Shown one piece after another: positions 30,201 to 42,498 of a stretch of DNA of 64,000 nt; position 1 is the stretch's first letter, and the number at the start of each line of letters is the position of its first letter. Under the pieces are notes generated by a model. That model was not told the origin of the DNA and searched no databases. It saw only the letters and a program-made list of their open reading frames with translations. The stretch is from Gordius sp. MW1 (Eukaryota > Nematomorpha > Gordioida > Gordea > Gordiidae), in contig OZ038529.1 of the NCBI GenBank assembly GCA_964036665.1, positions 5,440,501 to 5,504,500 of the forward strand, in the 5' to 3' direction. Made by a program: the position numbers and the translations under genes.

Positions 30201-33200
30201 TAATAAAAACCTTCCATTTCTCCGGCAAATAATATAATCTAAACCCCGGCTACACATTAATACTCATAAACAACAAAATTTAAAAGAAATCAATAAGGCT
30301 TTCAAAAAACATTAGCACGCAAAAGAAATTCGCAGGTAATTCTTGTAAGGTTTGTACCATCTGGAAAAGAGTCGGGATTTGAAGTGGCTTCTGCTGCTTT
30401 GCTATCAACTGGAGGACCGTCCTCTTTCTAGGGGATGGGAAACAAAAAGAAATATGACATTTTATAAGAGATTAAAGAAACAGTTTTATAAATATTTTGA
30501 ACAACTATTGTATTATTGAGGTAAGTTAGAAAAACACATAAAACTATTTTCAGGCGCATTTTTACTAAAAATGTACATATATTTTTTTAATAGGGATGTT
30601 AGCTAGCGCTGCCGTAAACAAAGTAATGGTCGTCAAGAATTAAAAAGAAAACCATATAATACCCTGATTCGCTTAAAACTTTTATAGAATATAAATTACT
30701 AAAATTTGGAGAAAAAGGTCATTTGAAAAATGTTAGCCGAGCACTTTTAATATTTCCCGGCTAAAAGCTGCCTCAAGGAATTTATTTGATTACACTGATC
30801 AAGTGAAAGAAAGTATGATATTGGAGACACAGTGATCAAAAATAAAGTTCTGAAGTAATTCAGAAAAACTCCGAGCTAAATTTTAGAAATTTCCGTGTTT
30901 TGTAAACATCGATAAAACATTCTTAGACAGTATACAGCTCGACAAACCATGTTAAGTATTTGTGTGAAAAAACAATTAGTATATTTATTAAAGCTAGAAA
31001 CCTTTAAATAATCCTATGCAGCAATCAATTCTTATTTCGAGTACAGTAGAAGTTATGGAAGTTTTTTCCAAAAATAATCCTTAAATTAATTAAGGACTCT
31101 ACATTTTCGAACGGCACTTAAACAGTCCAACTAATCTAAATCCAAATTAAAGGGCAAAAAGTAGGATATATATCTCTTTTTATTTTATAAATTTAGCAAT
31201 TCAAACTCATGGCTAATACACATGGGCGTAGGCAGGGGGAGGCAGGGAAGGGCGGTTGCCCCCCTCTTAAATTTGAAAATTCTTTAAGATTTAATATAAT
31301 TAAGAAAAATTTTGAAAAATATTTTGCCCCTCCGTAAATCATTAGTGCCCCCCTCTAGTTTCTATCCTGGTTACGCCCACGCTAATACACTTGTGAACCT
31401 ACTAATTAAATTTCTAGTAAAAGATACAACAAAAATTTTCAAAAACACTCAAACTACAAACTTTAGTGTTCTCCTTGCCAGAGACGGTTTGGGTGATAGC
31501 GTTAATCCCAGATTCCACCGTTTTATCATCTTTTTCCTTGAATTTAAGCCGGCGCGGCAGCAATTTTTCCCTCAATGCTGGACTACACATCTCGTACACG
31601 TCTAGGGTGAGAGGGAATTTCACTTCCTAAATGCGACAAATATCGTCATGCCAATGCCAAATTAATTATATTAATCTTTGTGCGTCGCGAAAGATTAATA
31701 AATTTACTTTTAATTTATCATCAAATTCAAGTAGTTGTAAAAACGGCTGGGTTTTGTTTGGTCGACCTTCGGTTTTAGGCGACCAAACATGAACAAATCA
31801 AAGTTTTTTGGTCTGTTTTTCTTAGCCGACCTCTAGGCTTGGTCGAAATTTGAAAAACAGACCAGAATCTACCGTAAGTCTTTGTTAAACCAAAAGTCGA
31901 CCAAACAAAATCCAGCCGTTTTTACAGCACTACTACTATCGAGACATGGCACTTACCGGGTCAAGATGGAAGAAACTCATCAAAAAAAACTCACGACTGT
32001 GGGACCAAATACTTGATAAAGAAGAAGATTATCCATTAATAAAAATGATCACGTGAAAATAATAAAGCCAGAAAAAATGATAATTTGAGATATTTGCCAC
32101 AAAATATAAATTGATATGCAATTTATGGTTTTATTTTAATATAGTTTTAAAATTTCTAAAATTACAAATTAAATATATCGATTACAGGGTTATATAAAAG
32201 GCCTACAAAGCTAAAAGTAATGTCAGCTCAATTCTAACAAGAGTCTAGCAAAAAAAAAAAAATAAGTCATATCCATAGAAGTGTTCTAAATATTAATTCG
32301 GGTTACAAATTTTAAAATACTTTCGGGTCGGGTTATAAATTTTAAATAGCTTTCGGGTCGGATTCGGGTTGAAAATTTTAAAATGCTTTCGGGTCGGGTT
32401 CGGGTTGAAAAATTAAAATAATCGGGTCGGGTTCGGGTTGAAAAAAAGTGACTCTGCAGTTCTCTAATCCAAGGCAAATAATACTGCAAGTAATGTTCAT
32501 ATCTTAGAAAGAGCCTATACATAGAGAAAATAGAAATCGATTCCGCTTTAAATATAATATCCACAACAAACTGACTTACTTTCCGTATTTTAGCGTTAAT
32601 TCCTTGGTCTTTCTTGAAGAAGAACCGTTCGAATTGTATGGTCAAATAGGCGGGTAACCGAGATATTTGACACTACATAGTATGTGATTAAGCACAACAA
32701 TTATATACTTCGCTATATAATTATTAATTTAAAAATCTTCTTATTTATAAATCAAATTTATTAAACTGAAATTTTATAGATTAATTTGTCAGTTATTGAC
32801 GTTCAAAAAAGCCAAAATCGTTGTTTTTAGCAACTTTGACATTAAATAGTTCAAAAGCTTTGTGTTCACCATTAAAAAACTCTACCATAACCTGCAAATA
32901 GTTTGCCGGTTGTTTCTATGGGCCCATTATTTGTTGACAATTGTTATTAATAATTTTAATTAAATACTACTTTTCATTAGTTATGCCCTAACGTTAAAAA
33001 ATTATATATAAACTCGAAAATAAATGATAAGTTAGGAATTCATGGAGCCTATATGTGAAATCTAATGAAAGACTATAAACCTCAAAAAAAACATAAATGG
33101 TATAATTATCTCAAAATAATTATATTTTTTCTCGTTTCATCATTTGCTATTTTCTATTTATAAACTAAAATTTATTAAATCTTCTCTTACAAATTTAACA

Positions 33201-36200
33201 CCAGATTTCAAAAAATAAAGCTTCATGATCCTAACTATTCATAACTATTCATCCTCCCTGATGATACTTTAAAAAATACACTATCACCTATTATATTATT
33301 TAGAGCACTGTTCATTAACTCTAATAATAATAGAAGTCTCTTCATTACTATGAAATAAATCTCAACGGATCTCATAAAATAACCGGAATTCCACAGAAAA
33401 AAGTTTGTTATCTTCGACAAATTTTGTCATAGAAACAATTGTCTTAAAATGTATTTTTTACATTTTGTCTTCTAAAAGCCTCACGTAAAGTTTTTGGTAA
33501 TCAACTTGGTTTTTATATGCAAACTTAATTGCAAAAGTTAGATTACTTTACCGTTAAAACTAATAAGGATAAAAATAAACGCTAAATGCATGTGCAATTT
33601 AAGCTTTGGCTCACGGTTTTAGTGTAGGTAGCGTTGTGGCCCAGTTTTTCCGAATACTTTTCGATCTTTTCCTTCAGACCCTATGACAAAAATATTGTTA
33701 CTTAAAGTAATTTTCACCTAAATTTCTCCTTACGAACATAAAAAATAAAAAAGCAAAGCAAATTTCACAAAAAATTAATATCTACACTGTATCTGAGTAA
33801 AATTAGGGGGCATGCTATATTTCATCGAGAGATATAAAAAACAAATTAAATTCCAACGTACGTGTAATATGCCGGTTTGAAGGTATTTCACATCTATTAA
33901 ATGAAGAAAAAAAATATTACTAAAAATTCCAAATTTACCATTTTTAATATTAACACACATTAAAATTGATCTTAATCACTAAAACTATTGAAATTCCATG
34001 ACGAAATCAAAGACAGAAGCCTGCATAAGCTAGCTAACGAGGATGTTTGAACATTTTACTATTGCAAATAATCAAGGACAGGATAATACTGGTGCCTGCG
34101 ATATTGAATCACAATTCCAACTACTATTTTAACAAAAAATTTTGATAAAGACTCAACTTTAGCGATAATTTGACAAAGGTCTCCCATGCCAATATACAAA
34201 CTTGCAATTCCAATTTAAATTCCGCAGGAGCATATTTGTTAAATTTAAAATTGAAAAGTGTAAGGGATTTTAGGTCGAGAAATTCAAGAGTTTTACACTA
34301 TTTTTAGATTTTTAAATGTTTTTTGTTGCTCAAGCTAGTTTAAAAAACGAAAAAAGCAATGATTCAATAGTTAGTTTTATTTGAGATACACAAATTAAAA
34401 ATATTTGATATACATAACTTTCTTACAAAATTTTTTATTTACCTTGCATCAATATTGTAACAAAAGAATTAGCTCAGATTAACAAAATAACATTACTAGC
34501 AATATTCTGACCTCTAAAATTTGATGCTAAACTTGAGGTTTTATTGAATTAGCTCAAAAATAATATTAAAACTGGAAGTCCTTTCTTTTATGATTTTGCA
34601 CAGTATTTTTTAATAAAAATCGCAATGTTTATTTAAAAATTTGAAAAAAATATGTCAAAAAAACCATGTACTGGATGTATTCTTTTACTTTGTATTTCTT
34701 ATTTCAAAGTAAAAAGTCAAAATTAAGGGAAAAAATGTAGGCAATTTATTTTATTAAAATTTCTTTAAAATTTTTATAATTTTAATTTTAATACTACATA
34801 TATATTACTTATATACTTTATGAAAACATTATTTACCAGTATTTATGAAGCAACGCAATTGGTAGAATGATTCTGTACTTTCGACAGGAGGTTCTGAAGG
34901 ATCCTCATCTGATTTAATAGTCACTGTGAATTGTCCTGAAAAGTAATGATCTATAAACTTGACATTTGGGTTGTTTGGATCCTTAAAAAATAATTTTTAA
35001 ATAAGTTAATAAACAAGATAACTATTCCAATTTATTCTGAATTTTTAATCACGTTTTTTAAAATAAAATCCAAAAGATTTACTTGCAAAGGGTTAAAAAC
35101 ACAACAAATAATTTTGTTTCCATATATTCAAACTCGCCAAAATTTACTTTTAAAGGAATGAAAAAGTCAAATAAAATATTAGTAAATTTGTTGTTGAATA
35201 CAAATTTATTACTTTTAAAAATTATTTTATGGTTATAAACTTAATAATATACAAAAATTAAAGAGTCTTATACATAATTTCAAAAATTAACAGAGTACTT
35301 ATAAATATAAATCAAGACAAAAGATATTATACTAAATTTCTTAATATTTATTCTTTGAAATTAAATATATGCTAACAACAATTTTACACATAATTTTTCA
35401 CGCATAAAATTGCGAATACGAATCAGACACTCATTGGCATCCTGTTGTCGAAAACCTCCATGATCATCTTTCTCAGCAAATTCTGGGACCAATTGATGCA
35501 TTATTTGCAAAAATAAAAATGGGACTAGGTCTGTAGGATTCTCACCCATTTTTGTAAACAAATGTTTTAGGGCTAAAAGCAAAGTGTATTACATTTAAAA
35601 ATTTTATATATCACCTTTACATATAGAAATAAACAGTTTTTTAGAAGCATAAATAGAATCGGACAATGTTATTTGAACATAGGAAACAAGGTGATCAGAG
35701 AAATAATATACATTTAAAAAGTGATGAGCATATCCAATGTTGTTTATATATGAAATAAATCATAGACCATTTTGTAAAATTAAAAGTCATTTACCAATGA
35801 GAAATGATTCATTTTGATCTTGAGCAACAATGGCTGCACCAGTACCATTTTTTCTGGCAGTATACCTTTTTATAAAATATATCAGGGTAAACATAAATTG
35901 TTTTAAAAAACCTAATCATACAACTTAAAATTCTTCTAAGGAAAATATATGTTTTTAAACATAAAATCATTCTTAATATTATATCAAGTAATTTATGAAT
36001 AATTTTTTTCTAAAGTAGCAAATTGTATCCTACTTTATAACATGTTCCCTAAGAATAGGAATAGCATAGAAGCATTGTATTGTGGCATTTAAATAGCAGG
36101 TATTGCCTAAATTAACAAGTCCTGCTGGTAGATCATATATCTTTGCTATAGCATCATCTGTAATGTCTTCTTCAAAAACAACTGGCTTCTCTAAATTTGG

Positions 36201-36600
36201 TGCATCAATATTGTGAGACCCTCCTTCACTCCCCATCAATAATAAGGTTGACCCCTAATTAAATAATAACCAACCAGTTTAGCTTCATAATATTTTACAT
36301 ATGATTCAAAATGAAGTTACTGCAATAACTAATATTTTCATAATTACATCTTTAAGCATAAAATTTTCCCATGTATCGTCTTTTAGAGTCATGCCTTTCA
36401 TCATAACTTTTTGCCTTTCTGGGAGGACGCCAGATAAAGCGAATAGCTGTGCCTTAAAAACAGAAGGCTTATCATTTACATCAACATCCACGTCAAATTT
36501 TTCTTTTTTCCATTTTACTAATACTAGAATAATAATTATGAATTTGTAGAATTGTTAATAATTATGGTTTAATGTTTTATTCACCTTTACGCACGGCCAT
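27202..36600 (-). CDS. USP14: USP14, proteasome-associated deubiquitinase (14 exons)
   Basis: USP14 binds the 26S proteasome through its ubiquitin-like domain and trims ubiquitin from substrates. Exons: 36600-36585, 36523-36348, 36254-36034, 35865-35795, 35572-35388, 34981-34837, 33893-33862, 33680-33615, 32672-32580, 31626-31462, 30427-30358, 30054-29950, 28055-27981, 27275-27202. Phases join into 497 aa (human 494). The ubiquitin-like domain spans about residues 1-75 (VFKAQLFALSGV, KGMTLKDD). The catalytic Cys box GLVNLGNTCYLN puts Cys at about 117. QQDANEC, SRLPAYLTIQFERF and VKFPLTLDVYEMC follow. GHYVAW gives His at about 440, and CDD gives Asp at about 455. The last exon is GDWHTAYVLIYGPR. 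Exon 1 is 16 nt and exon 7 is a 32-nt microexon (DVKYLQTGILH). In exon 13 the usual KFDD is MCDD. The exon 10 donor (GTTTGT) is weak. A foldback element starts 51 bp upstream of the ATG. Confidence 0.93.
28350..29658. mobile_element. hAT-type nonautonomous element, 1309 bp
   Basis: The ends are TAGAGACCTG and CAGGTCTCTA. Perfect 8-bp target duplications GTATAACA occupy 28342-28349 and 29659-29666. Subterminal DNA is rich in GGCCCG/CGGGCC motifs at both ends. There is no transposase frame. It lies in USP14 intron 12 and contains a copy of the dispersed repeat at 28843-29215. Confidence 0.88.
28843..29215. repeat. Copy of dispersed repeat nested in hAT-type element
   Basis: Matches 13719-14210 over its ordered landmarks and 20109-20250 over its first third. 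The TTTCTATGCAATTTATGGG start is the conserved edge. Confidence 0.65.
31221..31381. mobile_element. CATGGGCGTAGCC-family MITE, 161 bp
   Basis: Starts CATGGGCGTAGGCAGG and ends CCTGGTTACGCCCACG. Flanking octamers CTAATACA (31213-31220 and 31382-31389) are identical. It lies in USP14 intron 10. Confidence 0.85.
31734..31930. mobile_element. Mariner-like MITE, 197 bp, TA target site
   Basis: Starts GTTGTAAAAACGGCTGGG and ends CAGCCGTTTTTACAGCAC. It is flanked by TA on both sides and sits in USP14 intron 9. The GGTTTTGTTTGGTCGACC signature is intact. Confidence 0.85.
32292..32470. mobile_element. hAT-like terminus with CGGGTCGGGTT subterminal repeats
   Basis: Four or five copies of CGGGTCGGGTTCGGGTTGAAA-like sequence, each 30-40 bp, end at TGCAGTTCTCTA. 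Read from the other strand it starts TAGAGAACTGCA, which resembles a hAT terminus. Only one end was found, in USP14 intron 9. A similar CCCGAACCCGACCCGAAC tract occurs at 53150-53290. Confidence 0.45.
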
Positions 36601-36651
36601 GCTAACAAATTTTGAACAAATGAATGAAGAACAACAGATGGGATTACGATA

Positions 36652-37554
36652 ACACAGGTCTATAAAAAAATCATCCTGTAATCAAACCTATAATTCTGAT
36701 AAAAAATTTTGCGCTGAATAATATGTATATTTACTTTTTTCCCAAAACTTCCAGTTTTTTAGATAAACTAGGTGGAAGGTGCAAAAATGCCCATTCTACC
36801 ATTTTTTGAAGCTCAAATGCCATGACATTTTTTATTTATATCAAAAAATATTAATTTATTCCTGTAGATTCAAGCTTCATCTATAAGTCTATTATATTAA
36901 TTTTTTTATATCACCCTTATATTTAAATTTATTTGCGTTTACGTAATCCCCTTTCCCTTATAAAAATAGCTCCCCTATGGTTGGAAAACAGAGTATATTA
37001 GAGTTTATACTACACACGCGATGTTCACTAACACATCTCTCTTGCCCTTCACCTACCCTCCTCTCTTTCTCCTCCACTCCCGCCCCTTTCATGCGTGCTT
37101 GGATAGATATGGGGCGGGAGTGTAAGAGATGGAGAAAGGAAGGGAGAAATGTGTAAGTAAACAGCTCTTGTGTAGTATGAACTCTGATGTACTCCGTTTT
37201 CCAGACTTAGTAAGACGAATTGATAAGAGGAAGGGTTTCAGGTAAATGCGAATAAATTCAAATATAGAGGTGAAACAAAAAAACTAAAATAATATACCTA
37301 ATACCTATAGATTAAACTTTAATCTACAGGAATAAATTACTATTTTTCAGTACAAATTTAAAATGCCTTGGCAATATAGCCTCAAAAAAGGTCAAAATTA
37401 GCATTCTTGGCACCTTCAATCTTGTTTATCTAAAAAACTGGAAGTTTTCGAAAAAAAACTTAAGACAGATTATTAATCAGTAGAAAATTCTCTATCAGAA
37501 TTATTGATCTGATTGCGGGATGAATTCACAAAGTCAATATTTGTAGACCTGTGT
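36652..37554. mobile_element. Foldback element, about 903 bp, upstream of USP14
   Basis: Ends ACACAGGTCTA and TAGACCTGTGT are flanked by TA. Inverted similarity continues inward through diverged blocks: TTCCAGTTTTTTAGATAAAC versus GTTTATCTAAAAAACTGGAA, and GGAAAACAGAGTA versus TACTCCGTTTTCC. It reaches a central CACTCCCGCCCC / GGGGCGGGAGTG pair near 37074-37120. Almost the whole element is one long imperfect palindrome. Confidence 0.75.
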
Positions 37555-37559
37555 TATTA

Positions 37560-39165
37560 GCAATTTATTGTCACTAAATTTATTTATCTGCTTTTACGTA
37601 ATATTCAACGCGCCTGCAGCCCTAGTATTAAAAGAATAGCTTTAATATAAGGTTGTTGACTTTATTTTAGTCTTAAAGGGTACAGGTAAAATTTTGATTC
37701 CATTAGAAATTGTTGGCTGTCTGTGTATAGTTTTATGTTTTTCAAAAGACAATATATATTTGGCAAGTACCCTCTAAATGATAAAAGTTTGAAGGCAGGT
37801 ATTTTAGCAACCTACAAAAATAGCATAGTTGTTATTTTATTACGTCTTATGAAGATTACGATAACTCAAATAAAGGTATTACCCTAATCCATAATTTAAG
37901 CCCAGCTAGCTCGAATATCAGGCAGTGCGAGCTTAGCTTTTAAAACAGTTTTCAAAGTTTTGCTACCAAAAACTTACCAATCTAGATATTACTTTAAGCA
38001 TTCAAGACCCGATTCAGATTAGGCTTTAACTTAAAGCCAAAAATAAATAGAGATTTATGTATATATATTATTAGCATATACACTAAATAAGGTTCGGTAA
38101 TTTAATTCGGTTTTATGCGTTAGGTCAATATCAATTTTAACCAGAGGTTTAGAGTATACCCCTCATGCAAATATCTTGCACATTGTAGATATTTCAAATA
38201 AAAAGGTCAATTTTTGGATTCAAATGCCAAGGCAAGCATGGGCGTAACCAGGGTTCCTTTGGAAGAGGGAACAAAATGTTTGGAAAGTAAAGGGACGCGC
38301 AAGCTTTTATAATATTATTTAAGCCTTGATTTTGTTAAATATTTATTGGATTTTGATTTACTCTTCTTGCCCTAATTGCGCCCATTAAATTCCACTAGTA
38401 AATATTATCTCAAGTTGCAACAGACATATTTTAATGTATTTGGTCCAGCTTTAATATTCGTTCTATATTTTATGTTAAAATTTCGAAGACCAGAATTGCT
38501 GCATCAAATTTAAATCCCATATAAAAATAATGACAGTAGTTATTTGTTGAACGCGTGTTGTACCATGGTAGTTTAACTTTTTACGCATTAATAAAGAGAT
38601 TAGGGTGCGAGTGCCTATCAATTCCAAATTATTTTTATATAGATTATATTTTAATATAATTTTTTTAAACTAATTTTACAGCACTTTGTTAAGCTTTACA
38701 GCTATTAAATGAGCCTACAACAATATTGGTCTTGGATCCTTCCCACTGATATTATTGAACTTTTATTATGAAATATTATAATTTTATTATAGAAAAATAT
38801 CTAGCAACCGACTCTGGCTTAATGATCTAGATGCAAAATAATTTATTAAATAAGATTATTGTCAAATATATTTAAATCTTATTTAATGAAGGATGCCTTT
38901 TATGTACATAAAAAAATACCTCCACTTATTAAATAGCCATCATGCCTAATCCAGTGGTAGTTAGGGTAAGACCAAGGACGCTCCCCAAGAGCGATCGGGC
39001 TTCTTCAGCCCTCCTCCCCCCTCAGGCGAATAATGTGGGCCCCAGCGGCCCATTAAGCTAAAATTTATAGCCCAATTTAAATTACTTTTGAAAAAATTAA
39101 TGAAAATAATAATCTTATTTATTTATTTTTAATTGAAACTAGCCACTTTTTTAAAGGCAATAACA
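37560..39165. other. Intergenic DNA, no gene seen
   Basis: A single CATGGGCGTAACCAGG end at about 38237 marks a decayed member of that MITE family. A GC-rich patch at 38940-39060 interrupts AT-rich sequence. No coding region is supportable. Confidence 0.5.
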
Positions 39166-39462
39166 CGCAACAGAGCTGTTAAAGTTACTTTACCACAGTA
39201 ACTAGTTAAGTTACAGTTACTTTCACAAAAAATGTAACTAATTACAATTACAGTTACAAATTTTCAAATGTAACTGATTACAGTTCCAGTTACCTACCTG
39301 ATGGAACTAGTTACACCTAAAGTTACAAAAAACAATATTTTTTGATATTATTTATTTAAACATTTATATATAAATCAGAAGGTAATAAATGATGATTCGA
39401 TTTCAATAATACGCTATTTTCTATATTGTCATCTAATAAGCTAGTTCGCTTTTCACTGAAAA

Positions 39463-39852
39463 TTAATTTACCAGACTAAAAAGACGCTCGACGGGGGCGC
39501 TAGATGATAGGGGTACATTGAATTTAATGAAAAGTTTCTTCAATTTAGGGATATTATTATATATTAACAAATCACTATTATTCAAATTTACAAATGTGTG
39601 AATGCACTCTTGAATACTTTTCGACTTTGAAAGATTAAAAAAATCCAGCGTATTTGGTTCCTCTAGGTCCTGTCTTTCCTCCTGGTTAGGGATCAATAAA
39701 TTAATGTAATTTAAGGTGTCTTCTTTAATTCTCTTATTTTTATCAAAACGGATCCACGGCCAACTTGTTTTAAAAATTGGATGGAGGATCGTTGCAACCA
39801 AATTATCCAAACTATATAGATCGGGAAATCTATAATATTTTAAATTTAACAT
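39463..39852 (-). pseudogene. hAT transposase C-terminal dimerisation region
   Basis: A 129-codon open stretch ends with NIPKLKKLFIKFNVPLSSSA-PVERLFSLVN, the hallmark hAT dimerisation motif (hydrophobic stretch, then S-A-P-x-E-R-x-F-S). The start (YYRFPDLYSL, LVATILHPIFK) also fits the region just before it. Sequence further 5' on the minus strand is broken by stops, so it is a remnant. Confidence 0.8.
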
Positions 39853-40064
39853 GCATAGCTTTGTACTTTTAAATCCCCTTAATTGATGCTTCTTTTAGAG
39901 GGTTACATTACTTAAGGTTTCCAATTTGTTGTAAATTTAATAAAACTATACTCCAAAAAAATTGTCAAAACCTATGAAAAATTTGAAGTTATGGACAGAA
40001 GTTTATGAATTTGCAAGAAATAATATTAATAGCCTCCAAAAAACATCTTAATATTACTGAGTAC

Positions 40065-40343
40065 CATGGGCGTAGCCAGCTTTCGGATTAGGAGGGAGCG
40101 AGCAAAAAAATAAAGGTCTCAACTATCCAAATCCAAAAATTTTTCTCTAAAATTTTCCTGAGAGCAAAAAAAAAAAGAAAAGGTCTCGACTATCCAGAGG
40201 GGGGGCAGAGCAAAATTAGGGGGAAGCAGAGCAAAATTAGGGGGGAGCAAAACATAATTTTTTTTAAATCTTTGTATTGAAATTTTTTTTAAAATTAGGG
40301 GGGAGCAGTCGCTCCCCCCTGCTCTCCCCTGGCTACGCCCATG
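40065..40343. mobile_element. CATGGGCGTAGCC-family MITE, 279 bp, inside hAT copy
   Basis: Ends are CATGGGCGTAGCCAGC and CTGGCTACGCCCATG. Flanking octamers CTGAGTAC (40057-40064 and 40344-40351) are identical. The interior is rich in GGGGGAGCA / GCTCCCCCC inverted sequence. Confidence 0.88.
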
Positions 40344-41641
40344 CTGAGTACTGTATACCAGCAAGAAGTATTATGATTAGTGAAAATAACATTAGCAATG
40401 TCAAAGAATTTTTGGCTTTGGCTATGTGAATTTCCAAATGATTGTGAAAAATAAGGCAAGTGCAATTGTTGCTTTTTATACAATATATTTGCAGGCATGT
40501 GGTTTTGTTGGCAATTAAACTTAAATTTTGCCACACCTAAAAAAGCCAAAAGTTTGGGGCAAAAAAGAAAGACCCTTAAAGGCTAAATCAGCATTTATTG
40601 TTAAGTAATAGTAAGTTTAGATAATTTAAATTTTAGGTTTTTGAAATAAAAGTTGTATCCAGCAAAATTTGATTTTCTATTTTCAATTGTTAATAATTAT
40701 TTTGTGATTATATTTAAATAAAAATTTTATATTTTGCCTTTATAAAGTGTAAGATTGACAACTCTCAATAAATTTGCAAATAAATACATTATAAACACAA
40801 GCATAATAAAATTTAAGAAGGGAGAGACAGAGCATTTTAGAATGGGAAATATAGGTCATTACTTTTCATAGCTTTTCTAATTTTCCATATATTTGAAAGG
40901 TGAGAAGGGAGGAAAAATTCAAGACACTAAGATACCTTTTAATTGATAAACATTTAACAATCAGGTCTCCAATCTGTTTAATGTAGCCAGAATAAAAAAC
41001 TATTTTAATTTCCACAATCTCAATTTAACTTCATTTTAATAAAATATTAACGCTAAATAGATTAATATTGAGTATTGTTAATTAGAATTACTGAGCATTT
41101 TTTTTGAAATTACTGAGCATATTATATTTATAACTGAGCATTATTAAGTTTATTTACTGAGCATTTTTGCATTTTTACTGAGCATTTAAATAACATCCAT
41201 TATAATATATTATAATTTCAATAACATTCATTAATATTGTACTAAAGTAATTTATCAAATGGCTTTCAAAATTTAAATTTAGAGGTTGGGCCAAAATCAG
41301 ATATTTTAAGTTGATAAAAATTTGTTTTGCACATATATAAAAAGAACTGAACAATTGATAAGAGATAACCAATTAAAATTCATTAAATGTTCATTACATT
41401 TTTTACCTGTTGTGTCACTTCTTTAAATTTTTGGAATACAAATTCGTATTAAAATAATATTTTATATAATATCGGTAATTTACTAATAAAATAGATTATC
41501 TATAATTTATAAGAAGTAACTGTAACTTTAGTTACACAGTTACTGAAATAAAGTAACTAACTACAGTTACAGTTACTTTACTGAAGAAAAGGAACTAGTT
41601 CCAGGAACTAGTTAGATGTAACTAGTTACTTAACAGCTCTG

Positions 41642-42490
41642 CACGCAATACGATTACTTAGCATTAAATAATAACTTGGATCAAATAGGGAAGGTGTTTC
41701 ATTATGCTATGCAATTTGATTTATGTGTATTAAATATTGAAAAGTTAATCTGTTTTACAACTTAGGTGAGTTCTGCAGGCTATGAAAAGGTTATTTAGTG
41801 TTTATTAATTTAAAATATGTGTGATAAAATAAAATAAATCAATGTCTTCACAAATAGCTTTGTCCAATGGTAGATCCATTTAGGACCGTCCAAGCACGAC
41901 CGGATCCTGAAGGGTCTTATTTATTTTAGACCCCGAGCTCATTTGAACTCAATATTTGAGAAAATTTTCTATAATTAACATATATGAATAAGTAAGAAAA
42001 ATAAATGACGACGAATCCAATTTACCTGCATAATTTTAATCATTTATTGGAATAATCTACCTGTTTTAAATTGTAAATGTTAATTCTAAGCAACTAAATA
42101 AACTTTTTGAATTTTTTAAGCCCTATTTTATATATGTGTTTTTATTCAAAAACACGTGTAAATTTTACAACTTGAGCACTAATTAATTATATACCGAGAA
42201 CTAGTAGCACGTTATAATTCAAAACAGAGTTTTGATAATTATAGATCTTTTTTACATAGATTGTTGGTTTGAGTTTACTTCAAGCCATGGGGCCTTGGGT
42301 CGAATTGCTCACAAGGCCCGTCCCAGCTCTATTATTTTATTTTTTTAAGTCCTGCTTAAAATATTATTGGGCCAGGCTGGTCTCTATTAGAGAAGATCGG
42401 TGGAAAAATTGCAAAGGGAATAAAATACATTATAATGCACTTCTTAGGGACTTGTTTTACCATTAATATTATAGGGATAAAGCGTAATAA
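41642..42490. other. Intergenic DNA, no gene seen
   Basis: AT-rich sequence with two GC-richer patches near 41890-41940 and 42280-42330 that may be element ends. Nothing coding is recognisable. Confidence 0.45.
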
Positions 42491-42498
42491 TATAAACT

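Larger units (their letters stand above)
39171..41641 (-). mobile_element. hAT transposon copy, about 2.47 kb, degenerate
   Basis: Left end CAGAGCTGTTAAAGTTAC and right end TTAACAGCTCTG form terminal inverted repeats, flanked by ACACGCAA on the left and CACGCAAT on the right (CACGCAA shared). Both ends carry many GTAACT/AGTTAC motifs. It encodes the transposase fragment at 39463-39852 and hosts a MITE at 40065-40343. An ACTGAGCAT minisatellite lies at 41088-41190. Confidence 0.8.

Noticed and set aside
31312-31605. Plus-strand frame of 97 codons
   Set aside because: It runs through a MITE and antisense to USP14 exon 10.
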